Source: Arctopsyche grandis (Eukaryota; Arthropoda; Insecta; Trichoptera; Hydropsychidae). From it: a DNA stretch of 64,000 nucleotides. The notes below the pieces were generated by a model. It saw only the letters and a list, made by a program, of their open reading frames with translations. It searched no databases and was not told the DNA's origin. The position numbers and the translations under genes were made by a program. The stretch covers positions 17,111,501 through 17,175,500 of the forward strand of contig NC_135359.1 in the NCBI RefSeq assembly GCF_051622035.1, read 5' to 3'. Positions within the stretch are counted from its first letter, which is position 1, and every line of letters starts with the position of its first letter. Of the stretch, positions 34,400-46,208 are shown in pieces.

Positions 34400-37200
34400 T
34401 CAATCAATATTTGGCAAAACATTAAATATAATATTATGCGTTTAATAATATTTAAAAATGCTGGTGGCTTGTAATACGTTTATTTTGTTTTTTTTTGAGA
34501 TTATGGATATATCGAATTAAAAAAAATGATAACAATTTGTGAATGAAGTCAAACAGAAATAGTGTTTTCGGAACTGAAAACTGAACTTCCTCCACTTTCA
34601 AATATAAATCATATTATAAGTCTGTCTACGACTGTTAAATATGTATTTTAATAAATTAATAGATTTGATACACGAGTTGATAGTATATTATAATCTACTT
34701 CTTAGGATTTTTTTCGTATAAAATAAGTGAAATTTTGCTCTGATAACCAACAAAAAAATAATACGTAGACATAAAAAAAGGTTTATTGTATTTTATAATA
34801 AAAAGGCTACTTGAAAGAATAAATCTTCTTGCCACTTATGTACGCTATTCTTATTTTTTATATCATATTGTATTGGATTTGGTTGATGTGCGTTAGGTCG
34901 TTTTAACTTTTCCAAAAATAATCAGGCAATGGACAAGTAAGCAATTTGTATTTTATATATATTCATTTGTATATATTTATATCAACATAATAGAAATTTG
35001 AATCTATCATATATAAAAAAAACAATCATAAAATAACTACATATAGATATGATGTAAAGAATAGGTTATATATTATATAAACTATATTCAGAAGTTTTGA
35101 GCCAATTATTTTGAAATATATCTGTATACAGTTTTAAAGTTAAAGTTTTTATTTATAAATCGGATTATTGAAGAATTGAACAGCAAATAAAATCACTAGG
35201 AACTTCAAAAGGAAACTCGAAATTCGTCTTTTGAGAATGACTGATTTATGGGGACGCTTTAATACGTGAAATCGACTATTTACATGTCAAATGCTACGTT
35301 CAATGCGTAACTGTGCGAAACTGTCAATATTCCCGCTATAAATCAACGTCGATCTCGGAAAAGCGGGTAAAAAGTGATAGTTTTCCAATTTGATTTTTCC
35401 TTACATGCGTCGACGCGCCATAGAAGTCGAAACAAACGCTCGGTTCACCCCATAACATATATTTAGATACTGGAATTGGAAGTATTTTCGTCGATCCGTC
35501 AATGAAAGTAAACGAGAAAAGAAAACAACGACATGATGAGGAAGCAAGCCGATTTTAATAGGACCACCACTTTGGTTAGGCGTGCGTGCTAATGTGTCAC
35601 TTCCGGTAGTGTGGGAGGGTCGTTTTTATCTAACGATGACATTTTCTTCCGGGAAAAAGGATTTTCTTTTAAAAAAGACCTACAGATCCATCCTCTTCCT
35701 ATCCTTTGTGTCTCCGTTTTATTACAACTTGTAGTAGTATGCAGTATTGAAAGTTTCACAAAGTGAACAGGCTTCATATTCCATATGGGAAACTATTCAG
35801 TAGTTCATCGCGCAAAGCTTTTACATGGAGTATCATTATAAAAGCACTATGAAAAAAATCTACATTTATGAGACATGATATTGATTATATTCGAGTCAGG
35901 TTGTTGGTTCGTCATGAAAATATTTGAGAGCAATTACAAGCTGAATATTTTTATGATGATGTATGACGATAACAAATAACAATAAAGCCTTTCTTTATTT
36001 AATTTACAATTGTTTTTTTTTATACATTGTCGTTTAGATATTATATTAATCGCTTAATCAAATACAGCAAAAAGAACACGAAAATTTACAGTAGAAAAGA
36101 ATAGAAAGTTTAAAATACGAATAGATTTTTTTTTAATTGATCCATTATTCCGTATTAAAAATCAATCTCAGTAATGTGGCTAACACGTATTTTTGTCAAA
36201 TATATTTAGTTTTAAGCCACATGAGTGATTTGCACATCATTAATATAGGAAATTTTTTAATTTTTAAAATAATATATATGTATATTATAGTCCAAGTGTG
36301 TAGTAATTCATGAACATACATAGTTAGTTCATACACGAACTATTTGTTTTAGTTTAAATATAAACAGTTCAATAGAAACAGCTATCGTCATAAAGACTCA
36401 CCAGGTGTCGCATGAAACTTTAAGCTGTCAAAACTTTTGAGACTTCAAAACTAAGAGTATATAAAAGGAAAATGCTATGGAAACCACATTACAACGTTGC
36501 TAATACCCGTTTCAAGCATACATTCATACCTTCATATAGAGGATGAGACAAACGATTGAGAATACTTAAACATATATGCCTTAATTAAAATAGTTTGTGC
36601 ATGAAAAAAATATATTTCACAGTTTGAAAGTCGTATTTGCTTAACTATTGAGTATTCAAATCATGTTTATGAATTTATAAAGCATATTGATCGCGTTGTG
36701 AGAGCTGTAGCAGCCTACCGCTTTGGATGAACCAACCACCATTGGTTTATTAACCGTTTATGATATGCATTCAGTATTTTATAAATATATAATATAATTT
36801 GCGACACACGAAGCCTTTTCGTGAGAGCTTTAATTTGCGGCTGGCCTAATGTGGATTGTGGCTAAGCGATCGTTATCTACGTATAGTGATTTGAATGGAA
36901 TGTCCTTCGAAAGGTCAAAGTTTTACTGCCCTATTGTCGGTGATTTTACGTCTCTATCAACCGAGTGTAACCGCTGAATTTAATGATTTTTACCTTCACA
37001 TTGTAATTTTTACGGAAATATTCAAAATAGCTTCATTCGTATGCCTTGAGTTAAATTAAACGTTCGTCAGATGGAAGATTGCTAGTTTTATGTAATTTAT
37101 TTACTCGTATTTTTGTACATACATACATATCGCATTCTTAAAATGGTTATAAGCCAAAAATTTGGTTAAATTGAGTTATATTGAGTTATCCCATATCTCT
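34400..37200. other. Intergenic DNA without recognised genes
   Basis: AT-rich. A block at 36310-36430 recurs inverted at 63670-63780. 35230-35770 is GC-balanced and unique, with no coding signal that I trust. Confidence 0.4.
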
Positions 37201-37207
37201 ATCCTAC

Positions 37208-37996
37208 TCCTTTCCTTTTGGGCATGCTTGGGTATAATTCCCTTGAACTTCGGAGAAACTTCTCGTTAATTCGTTTCGTTCTCCAGCTATTGCGTGGTAA
37301 TACGTCATGCCCGTTGTTGCTGGAACAGTTGGGACTTTATGTCCCTAATAATTATGTGCGTGGTAGACATCATCATTTAATGGTTGTACCTGCTGCTCGC
37401 ACAGTTCTTTTTCGAATGGCTCCTATTCCAAGAGCTATTCGACTTCTCAATGAAATCGTTGCTGCTGTCCCTGAATGTGATATTTTCCACCTTGGGGAGC
37501 GTAGATTGTCGGATATTATCTTAACATATTTATCTGGTAACCTGCGCTCATCATTACTTTCTTAATTTGAATGTGATGAATGAGTGGAATCTTAATCTAC
37601 TCTCTTCCATTTGGGCCTCGCTGTGATTTTATTTTTTATTCATATTTTGTTTTATTTTATTTTATTTTTTCTTTCTCTTTTGTACATTTTTATATACTAT
37701 TTTAATTTTGCTCAGTGTAAACAAAGAATGGGATTTATGGATTTTATTTTTAATTTTTACACTTTTGTTATTTTTTTTTTCTCTCTGAATGATGTATTAT
37801 TTTCCTTTTGTTACTTTTTTTTTATTATTTTATTTTACCATGTTTTCTGCTTTTGCTTTTTTCCTTTATTTACAGTTTACTTGTTTTTATATCATGTTTT
37901 TATATCTTTTTCAAATGTAGGCCATTGTGGCGCATTAGGTTCTTCCTGTAATGCCACAATGGTCCAAAACTATTAAATAAATAAATAAATAAATAT
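37208..37996 (+). mobile_element. 5'-truncated LINE, family B, copy 1
   Basis: Contains the end of a reverse-transcriptase polyprotein (37218-37565: RRNFSLIRFVLQLLRGNTSC, then LGLYVPNNYVRGRHH), the usual post-RT C-terminal segment of insect non-LTR elements. A T-rich 3' UTR follows, then a perfect 10-bp stem ccattgtggc / gccacaatgg at 37920-37963, and a taaa-type tail. The catalytic RT core is absent. Confidence 0.8.
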
Positions 37997-37999
37997 ATC

Positions 38000-39940
38000 T
38001 GCCTATACATAATTGATTTTAATATTTTAGTGTTGAGTATCTATACTTTGAATTGTTGGTAAAATTTTATTTAGTCGTGTCAAACGTCCGCCAAACTTGT
38101 GATTCGTTATATGTAACGAAATAGATTCGTCCTGGGTGCGTTTGTTACTTGTTGGAGATCAATTGTGGTCTAATCAAAAGCTTTATTGATAAATTTTTGA
38201 TTGGATATTACTCAAAAAGGTTTATTCTAATAAATATAATTAAAATTTTACCAAAAATAGAATTAATTTTTTAGAAATTTTGACTAGAATATCCAACCCC
38301 GAGTTACCACAATTTCACATATGTTTTTAAAATAAATCTCCGCTCAACTCCGTCATGCTTTTAATCAATTATTTAAGTTGAACTATTCAACTATAAGAAA
38401 CTGCAAATATTTGATGCTACGAACAGCCAAAAAATCTTCATTTTTTAAGTTAAACTTGTATCTTTATTTTGTCAACTGCTACACTGATAAACAAATTTCA
38501 ACCTTTTTTTGTATCATCATTGCAACTTTACTTTTCCTATACTTTTCCCCACTGAATACGAATATGATAATTAAATATATATCAATCAAATAGTTTTTCT
38601 ATGCAAAATGCAATGAAAACTCAGTTCTGTGCGGAAGTAAACTACCACTTCAGGTCCATGGCTTTGTATTAAAATCTCACAATATCTTGAACTATTATAT
38701 AAATGTTTCGAAAATAAATTTTCAGCTTATTATGTGCTACAGTTTTTGAGATATACATAGCTTTTTTAAAACAAAGTGAGCGAGGGTCTAGGCAGATCTG
38801 CAAACGGCCACATTGTGCGACGGTAACTAATTAGCAGAAAATAAATGTCAAAGAAACTTACAATTTGACGCGATATGCACCAGACAAGTACGAGTATACG
38901 AGGCTACAAATAGTATAGTAAGTAGTTTTAATATAATTTTAGATGTCCCAGTTTCGAGGCTGTGGTGTAATTACGCTCTCGCAAGTCAACGGTACGCGAG
39001 GGCTTCAAAGTCTATGAAGGCTTCCAAGGCTTTGTGCACGTGGAAGTGCCAGTTTCTAGTCGTAGAAATATCGTTTATAAAGTAAATTTGCTACGAGCTG
39101 AGTGTTTGTATGCACTGTCACTGAATGTTTAGATTTTGAACATTAAACTTTAAAGAGGAAATGGCAGCAAGCTACGGCGCCTGCAAAGGAAACTTTCGAT
39201 ATGTTTGAATTTGCACTATTGTCTTGTCAGAATCGGCCATAATTTAATATAACTTTTTAACCAATAAGATCAATATGCATATGTACATACTATTCTATAT
39301 TTCAAATTTAAAAATGATCTGCATATTTCCAGTTCCAGATTTACAGAAAGATGCTTAGACTTAATGTTATCGCTTTTATTAAAACGGCTGTTCGAAATAT
39401 GTTAGAAAGATCTGGTGAATATTTATTTCAGTACTATTTTATTTCGGAGTAGGCCAGTAGTTCTGAAAATATGTACATTTCTAAATCGGTTATCGAAAAT
39501 GTCTCTTGGCCTACATATATATTACTCTTATGGAATTTGAGTAGGGATTACAATTTACCGTCAAATTTCATTTATCGGTAAACGCTAAATAATTTCTCTC
39601 ATTAATGGTTTACCGCTTTTTACCGGTAAATAGAAAAAAGTTATTGTAGATTAGATAACTGTGGGTGGTTACTTTTCCTAACAATGTAAATATAGATTCA
39701 AATGCAAAAAATTGAAAAAAAAAAAAGTTAAATAATGTCATATGAATACATACATATGTACATATAGTACATTCGTAATAACCCCACACAAAAATAAAAA
39801 TTAAAAAAAAATTGACGTCGTGTCGATAAAAATTTCAGTAACCGATACTAAGTTTCAGTTCGATAGGACTAACGGTGTTCAAAAAATCCCAAAATACACA
39901 GACTCACAGATACACACACAGACACACACACACACACACA
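38000..39940. other. Intergenic DNA
   Basis: AT-rich. The only GC-balanced patch, near 38940-39060, was not identified. Confidence 0.35.
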
Positions 39941-39948
39941 CGATTTCT

Positions 39949-40078
39949 AGATCATGAAAACGTGATTAGTTATCGATTCTGAGTTCGAATCAGTCAAAAC
40001 CTCCAGTTCGAATTTTCGCATGATCACAAATCTTCATCTATTGTTACTACGTACATACATAGATAAAGTAAAAAAATA
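39949..40078. repeat. Small palindromic repeat with gatcatgaaaacgtgatc
   Basis: About 130 bp matching part of the hAT at 5753-6517 (from about 5820) and, inverted, 52600-52670. Its ends (gatcatgaaaacgtgat, cgcatgatca) suggest a small independent element that also sits in that hAT. Confidence 0.6.
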
Positions 40079-40434
40079 ACGAGCGGAGACTATTCAATCT
40101 TTATTAAATTTGACCCATTGAATTCGAATCTGGCAATGATTTTTGTTTCTTTCTCTTCATTGATGAGATATGAGCATTTAAAAAATGAGCAATTTTTAGA
40201 TTTTAAAATCAATTAAAATTCACTAGATCATTAATTACACGTATTTTAAATCAATAATAGAAAAAAAAAACCCGATAATTGATTTCACTACGCACTTTTG
40301 GCACAGCAATATTAAATTTTGAGTTAAACGAAAAGAAACCAAGAAAAACCATTGTCACGTGGGTTAAACTTAGTAAAGATTGATTAGTCTCCGCTCCGGT
40401 AAATAAAAAACGTGATTTTGTTGCTCAGTGTAAT
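40079..40434. mobile_element. Foldback element, GAGCAACAAAA family, copy 3
   Basis: Arms carry gcggagactattcaatcttt on the left and gattgattagtctccgctcc, then tgttgctcagtg, on the right. The left end is shortened. Confidence 0.7.
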
Positions 40435-40439
40435 TAATA

Positions 40440-42040
40440 ATCATAATTGAAACAAGTGTCTGATCACATTTATTACGACTTGGTTGGTCTGTGTTGCCAC
40501 TCTTAACCATGCATCAGTGTAGCCACTCTTACAAGAGAACCATCGAACTGACAGAAGGCTCACTATTCGCTACAACTTATTACAATGAGTTACTATGTTA
40601 CCATTGTATTAAAATTCAAGACCTACAAAAAAAGAGAAATATGATGAGTTTGCTGTCTATTCATCCCGCCCAAAATTTTAGTCAATTTAGACATTTGAAA
40701 CTGAAAATAAACCAATTCCTGACTACCCAATCCACAATACGCCATTTGCATCGATGTTTAATGCAATATTATGTAATAATATGCTTGTACATATATGTAC
40801 TCAATTCGTGATAAAATAATTGTCGTTAAATGGAAAATGGTTAAATGGTTAAATAATTGTCGTTAAATGGTTTTTTATTAAATAAAATATTTTTCCAAAA
40901 TTATAAAAAAAAATCTATTCCTTTGCGCCAATAGATTTTGAACCAAGTCGTATAATTGAAAGCCGTTCAATTTTATGACGAGAACACAATTGTCGAATGC
41001 ATAAACGAATTCTTATATAGTCACTCATTCGAAATTTTATTCACTTAAAAGCTTGTCACGTTCCGAGGATTCGCCAGGATGAGTCGCCTGACAATTAATC
41101 CTCGTTTTATACATTAAAGTATCGACAACACGTAAAGGCCCTAAACGACTTTTCCAGGGTCGTAAAATAGCGAAAGAATATACATATATCGACACGCTTT
41201 AAAGTGTCGTTCGCGAAAGAGACTCGCATTTGCCTTTGATCGGTGGGGCGGGGTTTGAGTAAATGGTATGGGTAATCAAGCACCTTTAGTGTTCGAATAA
41301 ATATCTGATTTTATAGCTTTTCGCGAAGGATAAATCTCTGTCGATAAGGCGACTTATACGATCGGAAGGGGAGCTCCTGAAAGCCGGCTGAAATTCCCGC
41401 ACAACCTGCTGTTTAATAAAATTGAATCTTACCATAAAATTTGTCATAAAGATACGATTAAATGAGTGGCGTCTCGGAATTTTTGTTCTCGTGGTGTTAA
41501 AACAGAACAATTGTTCCGTGACACTTGTTTAGGTGTTTCGTTTTATATATAGAATATATATGTATCGATGTAAATACATATGTACTGTATTCAATATATG
41601 AGGATTTTACGTTAAAAGAGAGCGCCTTGTGTCGTTTACATACGAACCTTTCGTATATCGAGGTACGTAATATATCGTTTACTATGCCTGCTTCTATTCC
41701 TCGCACGAATTGTGCGATTCATTCAGAGAAAAGCTTGTATTAAATCAAAGACTATTTATTGTTCTACTTGGGATTGAGAGACTTCAAGATCTATTAATTT
41801 CCCAAAATAAAAAAAAAACATTTTCCTGTTGAATATTATTGAATATATGTATGTAGGTATAGAAATTGTGTAAGAATTTTTGAAATCGAAACTAAACAGC
41901 TTTTGAGAATCTAAGCTATTATTATAATATATCGCAAAATTAATGAAATATATTTGAACCATGGAAACAAAATAATGAGGAATTACAAATATATTCGGAT
42001 CTAATGAGTATGAATATGATATATACGTATGTATGTACAT
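40440..42040. other. Intergenic DNA
   Basis: An open frame at 40491-40811 resembles nothing known. A GC-balanced, apparently unique segment at 41040-41480 has no recognisable gene. Confidence 0.35.
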
Positions 42041-42045
42041 ATGTA

Positions 42046-42570
42046 CAGGGCCGGCTCAAAGGTACGGCAGACTAGGCACGTCCCTAGGGGCGCCATAGCC
42101 AAGGGGCGCTGCGAGACACCTTATTTTTCATTTTTTTGGCTATAAAATTAAAATAAAAAATTTGGCTTTCTTTGAACTTATAAAACATTTTATATTCAAC
42201 TTCGTTTTTTAGTAATCATATCGATTGACTAAAAATTACAAAGCTTGCAAAAGGCTTTTATTTGAAATCTTTTTTGACAGTTTTTGAATATTTTATTATT
42301 ATACATATGTATATAATTAGGCAAATATTATATTATATTGTAATAAATTTAAATTCAAAATAAAATATGTTCTACAATAACAAGTTCCTATCTCAAATTT
42401 TATTTTATTAATTGCCAGTTTGTTATTATAACGTGCCTATTTTGAATAAAATTTGTCAATTTATATTGTTTTTTTCTTTATATATTTTACTTCAACTTTA
42501 TAAAATTTATTACTTAAAAAAATTGTGGGGGGTGGGGGTTGAAAACCAATCTACCCTCGGGCCGGGCCTG
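42046..42570. mobile_element. hAT MITE of the CAGGGCCGGC family, short copy
   Basis: Ends cagggccggctcaaagg and cctcgggccgggcctg, flanked by a perfect 8-bp duplication CATATGTA on both sides. 525 bp, no coding capacity. A longer relative is at 27939-28852. Confidence 0.92.
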
Positions 42571-43461
42571 CATATGTACATACATACTCTTACGTATCGC
42601 TCCCCTTCTGAGTTCCCATACTCAAATTGAAATGTTCACACGGTAATACATTGGAATAAAGTTACTATAAAATTTCGATAAGACAAAATATTTGCGATGT
42701 GACAAACATTGACATCATCGAATCGATTGTATAAACCGCACTTCAGTGCGACATTCTGTCAGTATATCGAGTTCAATCAGTTTTTCAAGCTCTTAATAAA
42801 TAGTTCATTATCTACGCGTCTCTTAACTTTGTTGTTCAAATATTAAGTTCAAGATCAAATTGTGTACATACCTATAGGTTAAAATATAATACAAATATTC
42901 AATTATTAAAGATTCCCTTTTATTTCTAATAAAATTGTGATAGAACGTGACAATGTGTACATACATATGTATGTAGCTTGTTGACTATTGTAAAAGTTAT
43001 TATATAATTATCGAGATAGATATTTGAAGTATGTACATAATTATGTTATATTTCATAATTGTAGTATTTTTGATTTTACTAGTTGATTAATTCGCAGATA
43101 TCAGTTTGTTTTATTTTAGGATTTAATAATTCTTTTATTTTTTTGTGTTATCATTCATATATGCGGTCGTCTAAGTGATCGTTGTATACAGGCGGCAATT
43201 TTCGGAAAAACGTCCAAAATAATGAATCGATCATAACATGTCATTAATTTAATGGAAGGACATTTTCCACGTAAGCGACATTCGATTTTCTCATGAGAGC
43301 ATTTTTACATCGTTCCGATCGCACGATGAAAACTGATAAAAATTTGTAATTTTCGACAATTTTATCGTGAATATATGTACATACATACATACATACATAT
43401 GAATATACAAATGTGGTACTTAATTTAATATTATATTTAAAATATACATTAATATAAATAA

Positions 43462-43500
43462 CTAGCCGATTTCCCAATGTTGTCCCAGGCGAGTGAGTCT
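43462..43500 (-). mobile_element. Helitron-like 3' end on the - strand
   Basis: Read on the - strand: cctgggacaacattgggaaa, tcgg, CTAG and T. The terminal hairpin and CTAG-T agree with a Helitron end. The rest of the element was not delimited. Confidence 0.45.
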
Positions 43501-43537
43501 AAAGTCTAAAAGTCTAAAGTATAGTTACGAAATAGTA

Positions 43538-44042
43538 CATATTTTCCACCTTGGAGAGCGTAGATTATCGGATATTATTTTAACATATTTATCTGGTAAC
43601 CTGCGCTCATCATTACTTTCTTAATTTGAATGTGATGAATGAGTGGAATCTTAATCTACTCTCTTCCATTTGGGCCTCGCTGTTATTTTATTTTTATTTA
43701 TATTTTGTTTTATTTTATTTTACTTTTTCTTTCTCCTTTGTATATTTTTATATACTATTTTAATTTTGTTCAGTGTAAACAAAGAATGGGATTTATGGAT
43801 TTTATTTTTAATTTTTACACTTTTGTTATTTTTTTTTCTCTCTGAATGATGTATTATTTTCCTTTTGTTACTTTTTATTTTATTTTACCATGTTTTCTGC
43901 TTTTGCTTTTTTCCTTTATTTACAGTTTACTTGTTTTTATATCATGTTTTTATATATTTTTCAAATGTAGGCCATTGTGGCGCATTAGGTTCTTCCTGTA
44001 ATGCCACAATGGTCCAAAAATATTAAATAAATAAATAAATAT
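43538..44042 (+). mobile_element. 5'-truncated LINE, family B, copy 2
   Basis: Nearly identical to 37485-37996: last RT-protein codons (FHLGERRLSDIILTYLSGN-like frame), T-rich 3' UTR, the ccattgtggc / gccacaatgg hairpin and a taaa tail. Truncated about 330 bp further in than copy 1. Confidence 0.85.
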
Positions 44043-44044
44043 TT

Positions 44045-46100
44045 CCATACATATTTATGTACATATATCAAATTTGGCGGTTCTACAATTAAATTTATAA
44101 GACTATCTATATTCAGCGTCAAGAGGTTTAATTTTTTTATTATTATTGGTCAAGTTAATATACATATGTACATATGTAGGTGCAAACATTACGAAATACA
44201 TACATACAAGCAAATTCTTTGAATCGGACAAATTTGCTCTTAAAATAATGATGAAAATTCGCAAAAAAACGGGCGCAAAGGATGAGAGATATTTTCATCA
44301 AAGGCCTGGCGAAAAATTCACATATTCGAAATGCTTTCGAACGTGGACAAGTTAAATATTTATTGACATTAAAAAGGACGTCAGAGAAATTCCATTTCGG
44401 ACGGCTGAATCCATTCAATTGTATACTCGTTCGACCGCAACAAAAAAACTACATAAAACATGGTGTCGACACATTGCAGTATATGTATATATTTTTTGTA
44501 AATTTCTAAGGCAAGATTTAATGTAGGGATTTAAATTTTGGTATACGATAACAATAAAATTTAAAAGTATTATATAATATTTCGGGCACGCTATGAGGGG
44601 GTGGCAATTATAATACGTGAGAATTGTCACCTGTTGAAATTCGTCAAGGACGGGACTAATTGAGGACTTTCAGTTACTTGGTGGACGGTTCAAAGAGGCC
44701 AGTAATCATTCTCGGTACTGTTTCAGTCGAAAGAACATGAAACCAGTCGATTACATGCCGTGAATAAGTAACGAGGTGGTGTCATTGTGCCAAAGAGAAA
44801 ATGTGTATACATATGTACATACAATACTTACATTGAAAAAAATGAAAGCATAGATCTACATATATAAATGTAGTATTTATAAAAAAAAAAACAATAAAAT
44901 TCATACAAACATATTTTAATCTACATATATAATTTATAAAAATAAATACAAAAATACATATATTTTTCTATTTCAAACCTAACAATATAAGAATGTATGT
45001 ATTATAAATATAAATATATCATTGCATAATCATATAGCCATATGTATAACATACATATATCACATTTATTAAAATTCTTGTTTTTTTTGTTTAGTTATAC
45101 AATGAAAAATCTTCACGTAAAATTTTAAATGAACATGTAGTCATTAAACTGATAGTTACTTTATGTGCTGAGTATATGTAATTATTTGGCCACCTAATGT
45201 ATAATATATAAGTATATGCACGACAAATTTCGATAAAATTTGTGTTTTTGAAATAAATAATATTCATTTGCATAATATAACGATGTATATAATTATATGA
45301 AGAATATATACATAAATTGTATAAATACGTATTCAGGTGGGTAAAATAAAATCTTACCATTTGGTTTTCAAAACATGCGTACTTATTCAACATAATTTAT
45401 AAAATATACAATGTGAAAAAATGTAACAAAAAGCTATTCAGTTAATTTTTATGTACATATATATATATATATATATATAGGTATTATAATTTATCTGTAA
45501 TAATTTTCAATTATTTACCAATTTAACTTCATTAAATGATCATTGGAAAATTATTGCATAATCTCAGGCGACAAAAGAATAATACTACATATAATAAAAT
45601 AACAATTCGGCAAATTTAGCCAGCATCACTCGACTTATAAATAATATTTACTTCACTGCGGCTAAAAAATTTATAAATATAACTAATTAATGATCAGTGC
45701 GCAGTATCAAACAAGTTTGTCTTGAACGTCGACGGCTATATTTTATGGTTGCTGAGGTGAAATAATACCGAGTAATTAAATTATCATAATAATTTTTATT
45801 CAAAAATCGAAATATTCAAGGATTCCATTTTTAATCGCGGTGAATCCATCGATATTATATTAAAAAAATGTTTTGCTTAAAATATATTTATATAATTAGT
45901 AATAAATTCCTTACATCGTATAATGTTATAAATATCATAAGATCGATTTCGTATTTTAAAAAATGTAATTTATATAAAAATATGTGCCATGTTCAACGAT
46001 TTTCACCGAAAATGGCCGGCCAATTAAGAATTTACAATACCATCGACGTACCAATTAAAATTTTGAAAAACGTTTCAGTCTGTATAAGCACAACCGCAAA
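44045..46100. other. Intergenic DNA
   Basis: Mostly AT-rich. 44580-44790 is GC-balanced and unique, a possible conserved noncoding element. No gene recognised. Confidence 0.35.
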
Positions 46101-46106
46101 ATCATA

Positions 46107-46112
46107 TTTATT
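46107..46112 (-). terminator. Candidate polyadenylation signal of the group-7-like gene
   Basis: TTTATT on the + strand (AATAAA on the gene strand) about 100 bp past the stop. Confidence 0.45.
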
Positions 46113-46208
46113 TGGCAAAATAGGAAAGTCTACAAATATTACATTATGTATGAGTTATTCTACCTATACATAAAGCAATTCGCTGCCTGTGAATTTCCGA
46201 TGCTAGGT

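Noticed and set aside
37611-37976. 121-codon Phe-rich frame resembling a membrane protein
   Set aside because: Lies in the T-rich 3' UTR of LINE B; the second LINE copy shows the same T-rich sequence with disruptions.
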